A program made the translations under genes and the position numbers. A model generated the notes under the pieces. It was not told the DNA's origin. It did no database searches and worked only from the letters and a program-made list of their open reading frames with translations. A stretch of DNA of 5,310 bases, taken from an uncultured Actinomycetospora sp. GTDB lineage: Bacteria; Actinomycetota; Actinomycetes; Mycobacteriales; Pseudonocardiaceae. The first letter of the stretch is position 1. The number at the start of each line of letters is the position of its first letter. The stretch spans positions 1-5,310 of the forward strand of contig CADCTH010000587.1 in assembly GCA_902805495.1 (NCBI GenBank), read 5' to 3'. This document shows positions 1 through 5,310 of the stretch, piece by piece.

Positions 1-196
1 AGGGGCGGCGCGGGCGGCGTGGTTCGCGGGGGCGCATCGCGTCGGGTGGCTGCGCCACCCACCGCACGCCCGCGAGGACCCGGCCGCAGTGCACGCAGTA
101 CCGGGTCGCGCCGGCACGCGGCGCGCCCGGCGAGTCCGGCGGCGGCTGGGGCCGCCCGCAGCGCGGGCAGATCACGGACGCGTCCCCACGTCTCAC
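1..196 (-). CDS. Zinc-ribbon protein, N-terminal part only (cut by window edge)
   Basis: Sixty-five codons are visible, open to the window edge, so the C-terminus lies outside. Residues 8-14 read VICPRCG and residues 33-38 read YCVHCG, giving two CxxC knuckles (Cys10/Cys13 and Cys34/Cys37) about 20 residues apart: a typical treble-clef or zinc-ribbon arrangement. The linker is rich in Pro and Gly, and the segment after the second knuckle (GVRWVAQPPD, then Arg/Pro-rich) looks like a linker to a further domain. The start is a GTG at 196-194 that overlaps the rhodanese stop as GTGA, which implies translational coupling; I see no separate Shine-Dalgarno. A second GTG at 175, just before the first knuckle, is an alternative start. 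Inference: zinc-ribbon plus Pro-rich linkers of this kind often precede membrane domains in actinobacteria (for example DUF4328-like proteins), but that domain is not visible here. Function unknown. Confidence 0.72.
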   Translation of the reverse strand, partial: MRRGDASVICPRCGRPQPPPDSPGAPRAGATRYCVHCGRVLAGVRWVAQPPDAMRPREPRRPRRP

Positions 197-522
197 ACCA
201 CCCGCGCCGGCCCGGGGCCGTCGGCGGTCATCGGGCGGCCCTCGGCCTCCCAGGCGAGCATGCCGCCGCTGACGTTGACCGCCTCGTGGCCGCGCTGGAG
301 GAGGTAGGCCGTGACCTGCGCGGACCGCCCGCCGACCTTGCACACCACGGCCAGGGGGCCCGGCGGGACCTCGTCGAGCCGGGCGGTGAACTGCGACATC
401 GGCAGGTGCACGGCGTCGGGCGCGTGGCCGGCGACCCACTCGTCGTCCTCGCGCACGTCGAGCAGCGTGGCCCCGGGCGGGATCTCGCCGGGGCCGACCG
501 AGGGCAGACCGGGATGGCTCAC
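193..522 (-). CDS. Rhodanese-like single-domain sulfurtransferase
   Basis: A 109-residue cytoplasmic protein, the usual size for a single rhodanese domain of the GlpE/PspE type. Seen: LLDVREDDEWVAGHAPDAVHL (about residues 20-40) is the conserved CH2A-like region, and Cys61 lies in the loop CKVGGRS, which matches the six-residue active-site loop CxxGxR; a typical closing block VNVSGGMLAW follows at 82-91. The catalytic Cys is present, so persulfide transfer from thiosulfate or another sulfur donor is plausible, but the physiological donor and acceptor cannot be read from sequence. The start is GTG at 522; an in-frame TGA lies five codons upstream and no other start falls between, so this start is secure even though its SD is weak. 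It follows the transporter operon after a hairpin and overlaps the zinc-ribbon gene by 4 bp, so those two are probably cotranslated. Confidence 0.92.
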   Translation of the reverse strand: MSHPGLPSVGPGEIPPGATLLDVREDDEWVAGHAPDAVHLPMSQFTARLDEVPPGPLAVVCKVGGRSAQVTAYLLQRGHEAVNVSGGMLAWEAEGRPMTADGPGPARVV

Positions 523-541
523 GGCGCCATCCCATCACGCA

Positions 542-582
542 GGCAGGGAGCCCGCCTCCCCCGAGGGGGAGGCGGGCCTGCC
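542..582 (-). terminator. Strong GC hairpin, probable terminator of the actP operon
   Basis: Positions 550-561 pair perfectly with 566-577 (12 bp, loop CGAG). After a small bulge, 542-546 pairs with 578-582 for 5 more base pairs. It lies between the symporter stop (666) and the rhodanese start (522). There is no T-tract on either side, which is common for actinobacterial terminators but weakens the call. The remaining intergenic sequence (583-665) holds no promoter I can recognise, so partial read-through into the rhodanese gene is possible. Confidence 0.6.
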
Positions 583-665
583 ACGGGTGACCACCGGAGC
601 GCGCCGGAGATCGCAGGACAGCGCGACGCAGGAGCGCTGGCGTGCGGATCTCCTTGGCGCGACTG

Positions 666-2267
666 TCAGTGGTCGACGGCGGCGGAGGCGCCCGCCCCCG
701 TCATCGACCGGACCTCCATCTCGGAGAACTTCGCCTCGTTCACCGGCTCGCGCGAACCGATGTAGGTGCCGACGATCCCGAGGAGGAACGACAGCGGGAT
801 CGACACGAGGCCCGGGTTCTGCAGCGGGAAGATCGAGAAGTCGGTGGCCTCTCCGAAGATCGAGGTCGGGCCGCCCGACACCACCGGTGAGAAGATGATC
901 AGCAGGATGCAGATCGCCAGGCCGCCGTAGATGCTGAACAGGGCCCCGGTGGTGTTGAACCTCTTCCAGAACAGCGAGTAGAGCAGCGTCGGGAGGTTCG
1001 CCGACGCGGCGACCGCGAAGGCCAGCGCCACCAGGAACGCGATGTTCTGGCCGTTGGCCAGGATGCCGCCGACGATGGCCACGATGCCGACCACCAGGGC
1101 GGTGCGGCGGGCCACCTTGACCTCCATGCCCGGCTCGGGGTTCCCCTCCTTCATCACGTTCGCGTAGATGTCGTGCGCGAACGAGGCCGCCGCGGTGATG
1201 GTCAGGCCGGCGACCACGGCGAGGATCGTCGCGAAGGCGATCGCGGCGATGATGCCGAGCAGCAGGGTGCCGCCGATCTGGAAGGCCAGCAGCGGCGCCG
1301 CGTCGTTGACGTTGGCCGAGGTCAGCGTGCCCCGCGGGAGCAGGGCGGCCGCCCCGTACCCGATCACCAGGGTGAACAGGTAGAAGATGCCGATGATCCA
1401 GATCGCCCACTGCACCGAGCGCCGGGCCTCCTTGGCCGTGGGCACGGTGTAGAAGCGCATGAGGATGTGCGGCAGGCCGGCGGTGCCGAGCACCAGGGCG
1501 AGGGCCAGCGACAGGAAGTCGAGCTTGGTGGTGAGCGTCCTGCCGTACTGGTTGCCCGCGTCGAGGAGCTGCTTGCCGGTGTTCTCGACCGCCGAGCCCA
1601 GCAGGCCCGAGAGGTTGAACCCGTAGAGGCCCAGGACCCACACGGTCATCACCGCGGCACCGACGACCAGCAGCCCGGCCTTGATGATCTGCACCCAGGT
1701 GGTGCCGCGCATGCCGCCGTAGAGCACGTAGATGACCATGAGGATGCCGACCACCGCGATGACCAGGGACTGGCCGTCGAACGGGGTGCCGGGCGTGTTC
1801 TTGACGCCGAGCAGCAGCGAGATGAGACCGCCGGCCCCCGCCATCTGGGCCAGCAGGTAGAAGAACGACACCAGCAGCGTGGACACCGCGGCCGCGGCCC
1901 GCACCGGGCGCTGGCGCATCCGGAAGCTCAGGACGTCGCCCATGGTGAAGCGGCCGACGTTGCGCAGGAGCTCGGCGACCAGCAGCAGGGCCGTCAGCCA
2001 GGCGACGAGGAAGCCGATCGAGTAGAGGAAGCCGTCGTAGCCGTTGACCGCGATCGCGCCCGCGATGCCGAGGAACGACGCGGCCGACAGGTAGTCGCCG
2101 GAGATCGCGATGCCGTTCTGCGGGCCGGTGAACGAGCTGCCGGCCGCGTAGTAGTCCGAGGCGGTGTTCGAGGCGCGGCTGACGCGGTAGACGATCAGCA
2201 GCGTCACGACGACGAAGAGCGCGAAGATCCCGATGTTGAGCGCCGGGCTCCCGATCTGGGTGCTCAC
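666..2267 (-). CDS. actP: ActP/MctC-type cation:monocarboxylate (acetate) symporter, SSS family
   Basis: A 533-residue multi-spanning inner-membrane transporter, close to the roughly 550 residues of E. coli ActP and C. glutamicum MctC. The family takes up acetate and related short monocarboxylates (propionate, pyruvate, glycolate) with a cation. Seen: N-terminal helix at about 10-28; unwound-helix motif GDYLSAASFLGIAG at 57-70; GGMRGTTWVQIIKA at 184-197; GTAGLPHILMRFYTVP at 261-276; the helix with TITAAASFAHD at 356-366, where Ser/Thr residues of the Na2-type site are expected; and FAVAASANLPTLLYSLFWKRF at 417-437. The GTG start at 2267 overlaps the DUF485 stop (GTGA), and an SD, GGAGGAG, sits 5 nt upstream inside the last codons of that gene. 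The YjcH-like partner upstream supports the acetate-type assignment; exact substrate and coupling ion are inferred from family. Confidence 0.93.
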   Translation of the reverse strand: MSTQIGSPALNIGIFALFVVVTLLIVYRVSRASNTASDYYAAGSSFTGPQNGIAISGDYLSAASFLGIAGAIAVNGYDGFLYSIGFLVAWLTALLLVAELLRNVGRFTMGDVLSFRMRQRPVRAAAAVSTLLVSFFYLLAQMAGAGGLISLLLGVKNTPGTPFDGQSLVIAVVGILMVIYVLYGGMRGTTWVQIIKAGLLVVGAAVMTVWVLGLYGFNLSGLLGSAVENTGKQLLDAGNQYGRTLTTKLDFLSLALALVLGTAGLPHILMRFYTVPTAKEARRSVQWAIWIIGIFYLFTLVIGYGAAALLPRGTLTSANVNDAAPLLAFQIGGTLLLGIIAAIAFATILAVVAGLTITAAASFAHDIYANVMKEGNPEPGMEVKVARRTALVVGIVAIVGGILANGQNIAFLVALAFAVAASANLPTLLYSLFWKRFNTTGALFSIYGGLAICILLIIFSPVVSGGPTSIFGEATDFSIFPLQNPGLVSIPLSFLLGIVGTYIGSREPVNEAKFSEMEVRSMTGAGASAAVDH

Positions 2268-2623
2268 AGGTTCTCCTCCACGCGCCGCTTGAGCGCCTCG
2301 GCGTCGTCGTCCAGGTTCTTGTTGGCGAACCGGACGTAGAGCGTCGCGATCACGAAGGTCGACACGAACTGCAGCAGGCCCAGCACCAGGCCCACCGTGA
2401 AGTTGGTGCCGCCGATCCGGGTGTCGACCACGCCGTGGGCGAAGTCGGACAGCAGCACATAGACCAGGAACCAGCCCAGGAACACCGCGCTCATCGTGAA
2501 GATGAAGCCGCGCCAGCGGCGACGCAGTGACACGAACTCGGGCGAGCGCTGGACCTCTTGGTAGGCGGACGGGGTGGCGTCGAGCGCGCTCGACCCACCT
2601 GGGCTGTCGTCGGTGGCACTCAC
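2264..2623 (-). CDS. DUF485 membrane protein, partner of the ActP-type symporter
   Basis: A 119-residue inner-membrane protein of the DUF485 (YjcH) family. Seen: family-typical YQEVQRSPEFVSLRRRWRGF at 21-40 with basic residues just before the first helix (about 39-59); a short polar external segment with GGTNF; a second helix (about 74-97) ending in LYVRFANKNLD; and a charged C-terminal tail. The topology is probably N-in, C-in. Known: yjcH sits between acs and actP in E. coli and is cotranscribed with them, but its molecular role is unsettled; an accessory role for the symporter is inferred. The start is GTG at 2623 with GGAG five nt upstream. It overlaps a 21-codon ORF by GTGA, and its own stop overlaps the symporter start in the same way. 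The final codons, VEENL, double as the symporter's ribosome binding site. Confidence 0.92.
   Translation of the reverse strand: MSATDDSPGGSSALDATPSAYQEVQRSPEFVSLRRRWRGFIFTMSAVFLGWFLVYVLLSDFAHGVVDTRIGGTNFTVGLVLGLLQFVSTFVIATLYVRFANKNLDDDAEALKRRVEENL
2273..2279 (-). promoter_or_regulatory. Internal Shine-Dalgarno for the ActP-type symporter
   Basis: GGAGGAG on the minus strand, 5 nt before the GTG at 2267 and lying inside the last codons (Val-Glu-Glu) of the DUF485 gene. It fixes the symporter start at GTG 2267 and, with the GTGA overlap, indicates coupled translation of the pair. Confidence 0.85.
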
Positions 2624-2685
2624 GAGATCTCCGCGGGGTCGTCCGTCGTCGTCACGATCGGGCCGAACCCTAATCCGCCGTACAT
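2620..2685 (-). CDS. Candidate 21-residue coupled small ORF upstream of DUF485
   Basis: A 21-codon ORF beginning MYGGLGFGPIV and ending DDPAEIS; no family recognised. Seen: the start ATG at 2685 (or GTG at 2688, one codon earlier) follows GAAAGGAG at 2704-2697, spaced 11 nt from the ATG and 8 nt from the GTG. Nineteen of 21 third positions are G or C, against 11 of 21 at first and 11 of 21 at second positions, the coding pattern of this genome; the frame just upstream of the start loses this bias. The TGA overlaps the DUF485 GTG as GTGA, the same junction used elsewhere in this operon. Codon 5 is TTA, the only TTA triplet I find on this strand in the whole window. It is not a transmembrane segment. 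It may be a leader peptide coupling translation of DUF485-actP, or a small functional protein. Only the ORF and its signals are seen; the role is inference. Confidence 0.58.
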   Translation of the reverse strand: MYGGLGFGPIVTTTDDPAEIS

Positions 2686-2696
2686 CACACCGACTA

Positions 2697-2704
2697 CTCC
2701 TTTC
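2697..2704 (-). promoter_or_regulatory. Shine-Dalgarno of the 21-codon ORF
   Basis: GAAAGGAG on the minus strand, one of the best SD matches in the window. Its spacing fits GTG 2688 (8 nt) better than ATG 2685 (11 nt). It is too far from the DUF485 start (over 70 nt) to serve that gene directly, which implies that something is translated from 2688/2685. Confidence 0.65.
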
Positions 2705-2842
2705 GTGTGGCTACTCACCGCGAACTCACTCGACGAGCGGCAGAGACTCGCCCGACCGATTCAGCGGCGTTCGTCCCGACTCGTCCGATTCAACGCTGAG
2801 CGACCAAACGGGCACGCAGCGTGTCGGACGGTACGGGAACGA
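2705..2842 (-). promoter_or_regulatory. Intergenic control region ahead of the DUF485-actP operon
   Basis: This is the only sizeable non-coding stretch in the window. It lies between the stop of the first symporter (2843) and the small ORF, and is visibly less GC-rich than its surroundings. It should hold the promoter for the DUF485-actP operon and perhaps the end of the upstream transcript. I see no convincing sigma-70-type -35/-10 pair; a TTGAAT at 2793-2788 lacks a matching -10 at 16-18 nt. No strong terminator hairpin follows the upstream symporter, so read-through from the first module into the second is possible. Confidence 0.45.
2756..2795. repeat. Pair of 11-bp direct repeats, possible operator
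   Basis: On the plus strand CCGATTCAGCG (2756-2766) and CCGATTCAACG (2785-2795) match at 10 of 11 positions, 29 bp apart, close to three helical turns. Each is preceded by GACTCG (2745-2750 and 2778-2783), at different spacing. Same-face placement upstream of the transporter operon suggests binding sites for a regulator, which I cannot name. Confidence 0.45.
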
Positions 2843-4582
2843 TCAGGCCGACGGGCGCGCGCCGCGCCGCGCGTCGCCGAGGCCGAGACGCTCCGGCGCG
2901 TGCAGGCGCAGCAGCGTGCGCCCGACGTTGGCGGGCACGCGGTGCGCCGTGGACCGGCTGACGAACACCATGACGAGGAAGGTCAGCGGGACGGTGACGA
3001 GCGCGGGCCGGGCCAGGAGCACCCCGACCCACCCGGCGGGCGCGAGCCCCGCCAGCGTCGAGCCGACGGCGGCCACGGCGACCCCGCCGCCGACGAGCAT
3101 GCCGATCGTCGCCCCGCGGTCGGTGAGCCCCTTCCACCAGATGCCCAGCACGAGCAGCGGGCAGAAGGTCGACGCCGCGACGGCGAAGGCGAGCGAGACG
3201 GTGAGCGAGAAGTCGAGCCGGCTCGCGCCGAGGGCCGCGACGATCGGGACGACGCCGCCGACGTGCGCGGCGATGCGGAAGTCGCCCAGCTTGCGGGGCA
3301 GCAGGTCGGTCGAGAGCACCCCGGCCACCGAGAGCAGCAGTCCCGAGGACGTCGACAGGAACGCGGCGAAGGCCCCGGCGGCGACGAGGGCGGCGAGGGC
3401 GATCCCCGACCAGCCCGGCAGCGCCGCCGTCGGCAGCAGCAGCACCGCGGCGTCGGTCTGCCCGGTGACGAGCAGCTGCGGCACGTAGAGCCGCGAGAGG
3501 GCGCCGAGCAGCACCGGCAGCAGGTAGAAGCCGCCGAGCATGGCCAGCACGACCACCGTCGTGCGGCGCGCGGCCCGGCCGTCGGGGTTGGTGTAGAAGC
3601 GCACGAGGACGTGCGGCAGGCCCATGGTGCCCAGCAGCAGCGCGAGGATCAGCGAGTACGTCGCGAGCAGCGAGTGCCCGTCCTCGCTGCCCCCGGTGAG
3701 CGGAGCCGACCAGGACGCGGCGTCCGGGTCGGCGTCGGTGACCACGGGCACGGCGCTGCCGGCCGGGAAGCGCAGCGTCGTGCCGGCGTCGACCCGGTGC
3801 AGGCCCGGCGCCCAGGACACCGGTCCGTTGACGGTCGCGCCGTCGACCTCGCCGCGCACCCCGATCTCCACGGGGGCCGGGACCTGGAGGGTCACCGGGG
3901 TGCTCACGTCGACGCTGGTGGCGGCGGTGAACGCGGGCGGGGGCGGCTCGCCGGACCGCGACGGGCCGAGGACGAACACCGCGACCAGCACCAGGGCGGG
4001 CACGGCGAGCGCGGTGAGCTTGAGCCAGTACTGGAACGCCTGGACGAAGGTCATCGAGCGCATGCCGCCGAAGGTCACGCTGGCGGTGACCACGAGGCCG
4101 ACGGCCACGATGCCGACCCAGGGCGGCGCGGTGGTCAGCACCGTGAGCGCGAGGCCGGCGGCCTGCAGCTGCGGCAGCAGGTAGAGCCAGCCGATGATCA
4201 CGACGAACCACGTGGTGACGGTGCGCAGGAGCGTGGAGTCGAGGCGGACCTCGGCGAAGTCGGGCACCGTGTAGGCCCCGGAGCGGCGCAGCGGCGCGGC
4301 CACGAAGAACAGCAGCGCCAGGTAGCCCGCGGTGAAGCCCACCGGGTACCAGAGCCCGTCGACGCCGTCCTTGAGCACGATGCCGGCGACGCCGAGGAAC
4401 GACGCCGCGGAGAGGTACTGGCCCGAGATGGCCGCGGCGTTGGCGCGGGTCCCGACGGTGCGGGAGGCGGCCAGGAAGTCGTCGGTGGTGCGCGCGACCC
4501 GCACGCCCAGCGAGCCGATGACGATCGTGACCACGCCGACGACGACGATGGCGGCGACCGCCACCCACCCGGCGACATCCAC
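2843..4582 (-). CDS. Sodium/solute symporter (SSS family) with enlarged extracytoplasmic loop
   Basis: A 579-residue inner-membrane transporter related to ActP but clearly a different subfamily. Seen: N-terminal helix at 6-28; GQYLSAASFLGVAG at 54-67; FGGMRSMTFVQAFQYWLKL at 171-189; GTMGLPHVLVRFYTNP at 318-333; a Ser/Thr-rich helix AAFLSTSSGLLLSVAG at 406-421 where the Na2-type site is expected; FAVAASTFCPLLVLGIWW at 466-483; and a charged tail with LLRLHAPERLGL near 557-568. Between the GGMR and GLPH motifs it is about 69 residues longer than its neighbour, owing to a hydrophilic segment at about 208-305. The GTG start at 4582 lies 7 bp after the upstream stop, with a modest SD (GAGG at 4591-4588). 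Pairing with a two-helix protein parallels yjcH-actP. Substrate unknown; a short carboxylate is the family-based guess. Confidence 0.9.
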   Translation of the reverse strand: MDVAGWVAVAAIVVVGVVTIVIGSLGVRVARTTDDFLAASRTVGTRANAAAISGQYLSAASFLGVAGIVLKDGVDGLWYPVGFTAGYLALLFFVAAPLRRSGAYTVPDFAEVRLDSTLLRTVTTWFVVIIGWLYLLPQLQAAGLALTVLTTAPPWVGIVAVGLVVTASVTFGGMRSMTFVQAFQYWLKLTALAVPALVLVAVFVLGPSRSGEPPPPAFTAATSVDVSTPVTLQVPAPVEIGVRGEVDGATVNGPVSWAPGLHRVDAGTTLRFPAGSAVPVVTDADPDAASWSAPLTGGSEDGHSLLATYSLILALLLGTMGLPHVLVRFYTNPDGRAARRTTVVVLAMLGGFYLLPVLLGALSRLYVPQLLVTGQTDAAVLLLPTAALPGWSGIALAALVAAGAFAAFLSTSSGLLLSVAGVLSTDLLPRKLGDFRIAAHVGGVVPIVAALGASRLDFSLTVSLAFAVAASTFCPLLVLGIWWKGLTDRGATIGMLVGGGVAVAAVGSTLAGLAPAGWVGVLLARPALVTVPLTFLVMVFVSRSTAHRVPANVGRTLLRLHAPERLGLGDARRGARPSA

Positions 4583-4589
4583 GCTCGCC

Positions 4590-5300
4590 TCAGTCCTCGA
4601 CGTTGTCGGCGAAGTCGAGCTCGTTGCGCTCGGCCGTGCGCACGTACAGCCAGGCCAGCGCCAGCATGAACGGGTACGGCGCGAGCCCGAGCACCAGCCA
4701 GGGCAGGGTCACCCCGGCGACCTCGAGGGTGCCCGCGCGCGGGAGCACCAGGAAGATCACGGGCAGGGCGCCGAACACGAACACCGCGACCAGGCCCAGC
4801 CGCACGCCCAGCGCGAGCTGCGAGCGCAGCAGGTTGCGCAGCAGCAGCTCGCCGGTCTCGGTCTGCTGCTCGATCTCGGCGACGGTGCGCACCGCGCGCG
4901 TCGGCACCCGGCGCTCGGCGAGGACGACGCGGACCCGGTCGCCCGACGCGCCGTCGGTGGGGTCGACGGCGCCCGTGGCACCGATCGACGGCGGGATCAC
5001 CACGCCGGGCCCGGTCCAGAGCGCCGGGCTGTCCGGGTCGGCGGTGTGCGCGGTGTGGGCCGTGCGGGCGGCGCCGTCGGCGGTCGGGGTCAGCGGGGCC
5101 GGGCCGACGCCGCCGGGCCCGGTGTAGGGCGTGACCGCGAACTGCTCGGTCTCGGCGTCGGGGGCGGCGTGGCGCGGGGTGTAGCCTGACGGCGGCGTGT
5201 GCGTCGCGGCGTTGCCCGGGAACTCGGGCCGGGCGTGCCGGCCGTGGCGACGGGCGACGCCGGGCGGGGGCTGGCCGGGCGAGGTGAAGGTCGGCGGCAC
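4590..5300 (-). CDS. Two-helix membrane protein with long Pro/Thr/Ala-rich N-terminal tail; start uncertain
   Basis: From the GTG at 5300 the frame gives 236 residues, but it is open to the window edge, so the true start may be further upstream. Seen: residues 1-120 are low-complexity, rich in Pro, Thr, Ala, Gly and His, with no hydrophobic segment; 121-160 are charged (DRVRVVLAERRVP, then an amphipathic stretch with EIEQQTETGELLLRNLLRSQ). Two helices follow at about 163-187 and 197-220, ending WLYVRTAERNELDF and an acidic tail. The helix pair and the LYVR-A-N ending resemble the DUF485 protein downstream (LYVRFANKN), so this is probably the small partner of the adjacent symporter, 7 bp away. 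The tail keeps G/C at nearly every third codon position in this frame, so it looks genuinely coding; a shorter product starting at GTG near residue 122 or 124 is the main alternative. No known function. Confidence 0.78.
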   Translation of the reverse strand: MPPTFTSPGQPPPGVARRHGRHARPEFPGNAATHTPPSGYTPRHAAPDAETEQFAVTPYTGPGGVGPAPLTPTADGAARTAHTAHTADPDSPALWTGPGVVIPPSIGATGAVDPTDGASGDRVRVVLAERRVPTRAVRTVAEIEQQTETGELLLRNLLRSQLALGVRLGLVAVFVFGALPVIFLVLPRAGTLEVAGVTLPWLVLGLAPYPFMLALAWLYVRTAERNELDFADNVED

Positions 5301-5310
5301 CGGGCGGCGC

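Noticed and set aside
44..60. Perfect 7-bp hairpin (GGGTGGC/GCCACCC)
   Set aside because: It lies inside the zinc-ribbon coding sequence (codons for the WVAQPP region) with no T-tract; likely incidental in GC-rich DNA.
612..637. Imperfect short repeat CGCAGGACAGCGC / CGCAGGAGCGC between the symporter and the terminator hairpin
   Set aside because: Too short and imperfect to support a function; probably a small local duplication.
1173..2339. A 388-codon open frame on the plus strand opposite the ActP-type symporter
   Set aside because: Same antisense artefact: a charged, repetitive translation without motifs, while the minus strand encodes conserved ActP motifs.
2667..2672. TAGGGT on the minus strand as a possible -10 box
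   Set aside because: It fits TANNNT, but the best -35 at 17-18 nt matches only about half of TTGACA, and it lies inside the small ORF that shows coding signals. It remains the main rival: a start from here would leave the small ORF untranscribed.
2790..4568. A 592-codon open frame on the minus strand overlapping the first symporter
   Set aside because: Arg/Ala/Gly-rich out-of-frame shadow of the symporter; the other minus frame contains all the SSS motifs.
2558..4669. A 703-codon open frame on the plus strand opposite the first symporter
   Set aside because: Its translation is low-complexity Arg/Gly/Glu/His-rich with no recognisable fold, as expected from the antisense of a GC-rich membrane protein gene; the opposite strand has a clear SSS transporter.
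5040..5065. Thr-Ala-His repeats in the N-terminal tail (TAHTAHTAD)
   Set aside because: A very short low-complexity run, part of the Pro/Thr/Ala-rich tail; not enough for a repeat domain.

Overview
The window is very GC-rich, with nearly all codons ending in G or C and several GTG starts. It has the protein signatures of a high-GC actinobacterium; I suspect a Pseudonocardia-type genome but cannot prove the genus. Every gene I can support lies on the minus strand, so transcription runs from high to low coordinates.

Layout in transcription order. (1) 5300 down to 4590: a two-helix membrane protein with a long Pro/Thr/Ala-rich N-terminal tail; its true start may lie beyond the window. (2) 4582 to 2843: a sodium/solute symporter (SSS family) with an enlarged extracytoplasmic loop, 7 bp after gene 1. 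(3) 2842 to 2624: the only substantial intergenic region, with a pair of 11-bp direct repeats 29 bp apart. Its last part carries a previously easy-to-miss 21-codon ORF (2685 to 2620) with a strong Shine-Dalgarno (SD), coding-like third positions and the window's only TTA triplet on this strand. (4) 2623 to 2264: a DUF485 protein (YjcH type). (5) 2267 to 666: an ActP/MctC-type monocarboxylate symporter. (6) A long GC hairpin at 542-582, probably a terminator. (7) 522 to 193: a single-domain rhodanese. (8) 196 down past position 1: the start of a zinc-ribbon protein cut by the window edge.

The two transport modules share one plan: a small two-helix membrane protein followed immediately by an SSS transporter. 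The second module matches the yjcH-actP pair known from acetate-using bacteria; the first is a divergent version whose substrate I cannot tell. Three junctions (small ORF/DUF485, DUF485/symporter, rhodanese/zinc ribbon) use the same 4-bp GTGA stop-start overlap, so translational coupling is the rule here.

Most of the window is ordinary actinobacterial transport content. I see no RNA gene, mobile element, CRISPR array or phage feature. The least ordinary items are the tiny coupled ORF, the symporter loop insertion and the N-terminal extension of the small subunit.
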